Below are positions 63,836 through 64,000 of a stretch of DNA of 64,000 nucleotides, one piece after another (the first letter of the stretch is position 1; each line of letters opens with the position of its first letter). The notes under the pieces were generated by a model, which did not search any database, had not been told where the DNA came from, and was given only the letters and a program-made list of their open reading frames with translations. Both the position numbers and the translations under genes were made by a program. The DNA comes from Neisseria sp. Marseille-Q5346. GTDB taxonomy: Bacteria > Pseudomonadota > Gammaproteobacteria > Burkholderiales > Neisseriaceae. Location of the stretch: positions 2,046,001 through 2,110,000 of the forward strand of contig NZ_OX336253.1 of assembly GCF_946902045.1 (NCBI RefSeq). The letters run 5' to 3'.

Positions 63836-64000
63836 ATGCAATTTCCTTATTCATGGCTGAGAACCCAAGCCAATCCTGATCTTTCTGCCGATAAACTGGA
63901 ACATCTTTTGACCATGGCCGGTTTGGAAGTGGAAGAAATCGATACTGCCGCCCCTGCTTTCAGTGGCGTGGTTGTTGCCGAAGTAAAATCTGTTGAAAAA
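63836..64000 (+). CDS. pheT: phenylalanine-tRNA ligase beta subunit (3' truncated by window)
   Basis: ATG 63836 opens 55 codons to the right edge: MQFPYSWLRTQANPDLSADK, then LEHLLTMAGLEVEEID and VVVAEVKSVEK. This is the conserved PheT N-terminus (the full protein is near 790 residues). It must now be expressed either by read-through of the R-M genes or by a promoter in 63745-63835, which is AT-rich. Confidence 0.95.
   Translation, partial: MQFPYSWLRTQANPDLSADKLEHLLTMAGLEVEEIDTAAPAFSGVVVAEVKSVEK

Overview
The window comes from the chromosome of a commensal-type Neisseria. Copies of the DNA uptake sequence (DUS) occur throughout, in the dialect AGGCCGTCTGAA rather than the ATGCCGTCTGAA usual in N. 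meningitidis and N. gonorrhoeae. Many are arranged as inverted pairs that act as terminators behind genes. Gene content (hisS-yfgM-der without bamB, a PorB-type porin, an AccA-like copper chaperone, pheS and pheT split by a restriction-modification pair) also fits Neisseria. I cannot name the species; N. subflava, N. flavescens or N. mucosa-like lineages would fit.

Region 1, bases 1-22172: the right part of a Mu-like prophage. It starts inside an early DUF3164 gene, then has an HU gene, gemA (gp16) and mor. From mor it jumps directly to the head protease/scaffold gene. The lysis genes, both terminase subunits, the portal and the F/G head-morphogenesis genes expected there are absent. Then follow capsid, cement protein, gp36, gp37, contractile sheath and tube, tail chaperones, tape measure, baseplate genes (U, X, D, V, W, J, I), a long S74-type fibre, its assembly protein, a permuted papain-fold protein and a coiled-coil protein. 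The tail genes follow Mu order but several are P2-type. A reverse-strand membrane-protein gene with its own consensus-like promoter sits between the tail chaperones and the tape measure. The right edge carries a Com-like zinc-finger protein and a D12-class DNA adenine methyltransferase, as in the com-mom arrangement of Mu. The sequence ends in a recognisable Mu-type right terminus at about 22172, which touches the 3' end of a host secreted-protein gene.

Region 2, 22170-43250: core genes mostly on the + strand: hisS, yfgM, der, hfq, an rRNA/tRNA methylase-like gene, sirB2-like, folK, a deoxynucleoside kinase, bcp, xerD, bfd, a glutaredoxin-like gene, scpB, betT-like, recN, gshB, dgkA, a PCu(A)C copper chaperone, mnmA, fadD and pyrG.

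Region 3, 43251-57265: genes on both strands: alpha-carbonic anhydrase, porin, CNP1-like, TusA-like, a lipoprotein, pyrC, an RBBP9-like hydrolase, a cysD without cysN beside it, hemolysin III, an alanine/sodium symporter with a short upstream ORF, yebC, dsbB, a small cytochrome c, hemH and tgt.

Region 4, 57266-64000: tRNA-Val(GAC) and the translation cluster thrS-infC-rpmI-rplT-pheS-(R-M)-pheT. infC uses a rare ATC start. A promoter and a possible pseudoknot precede rpmI. A restriction endonuclease and beta-class methyltransferase pair lies between pheS and pheT. pheT runs off the window.
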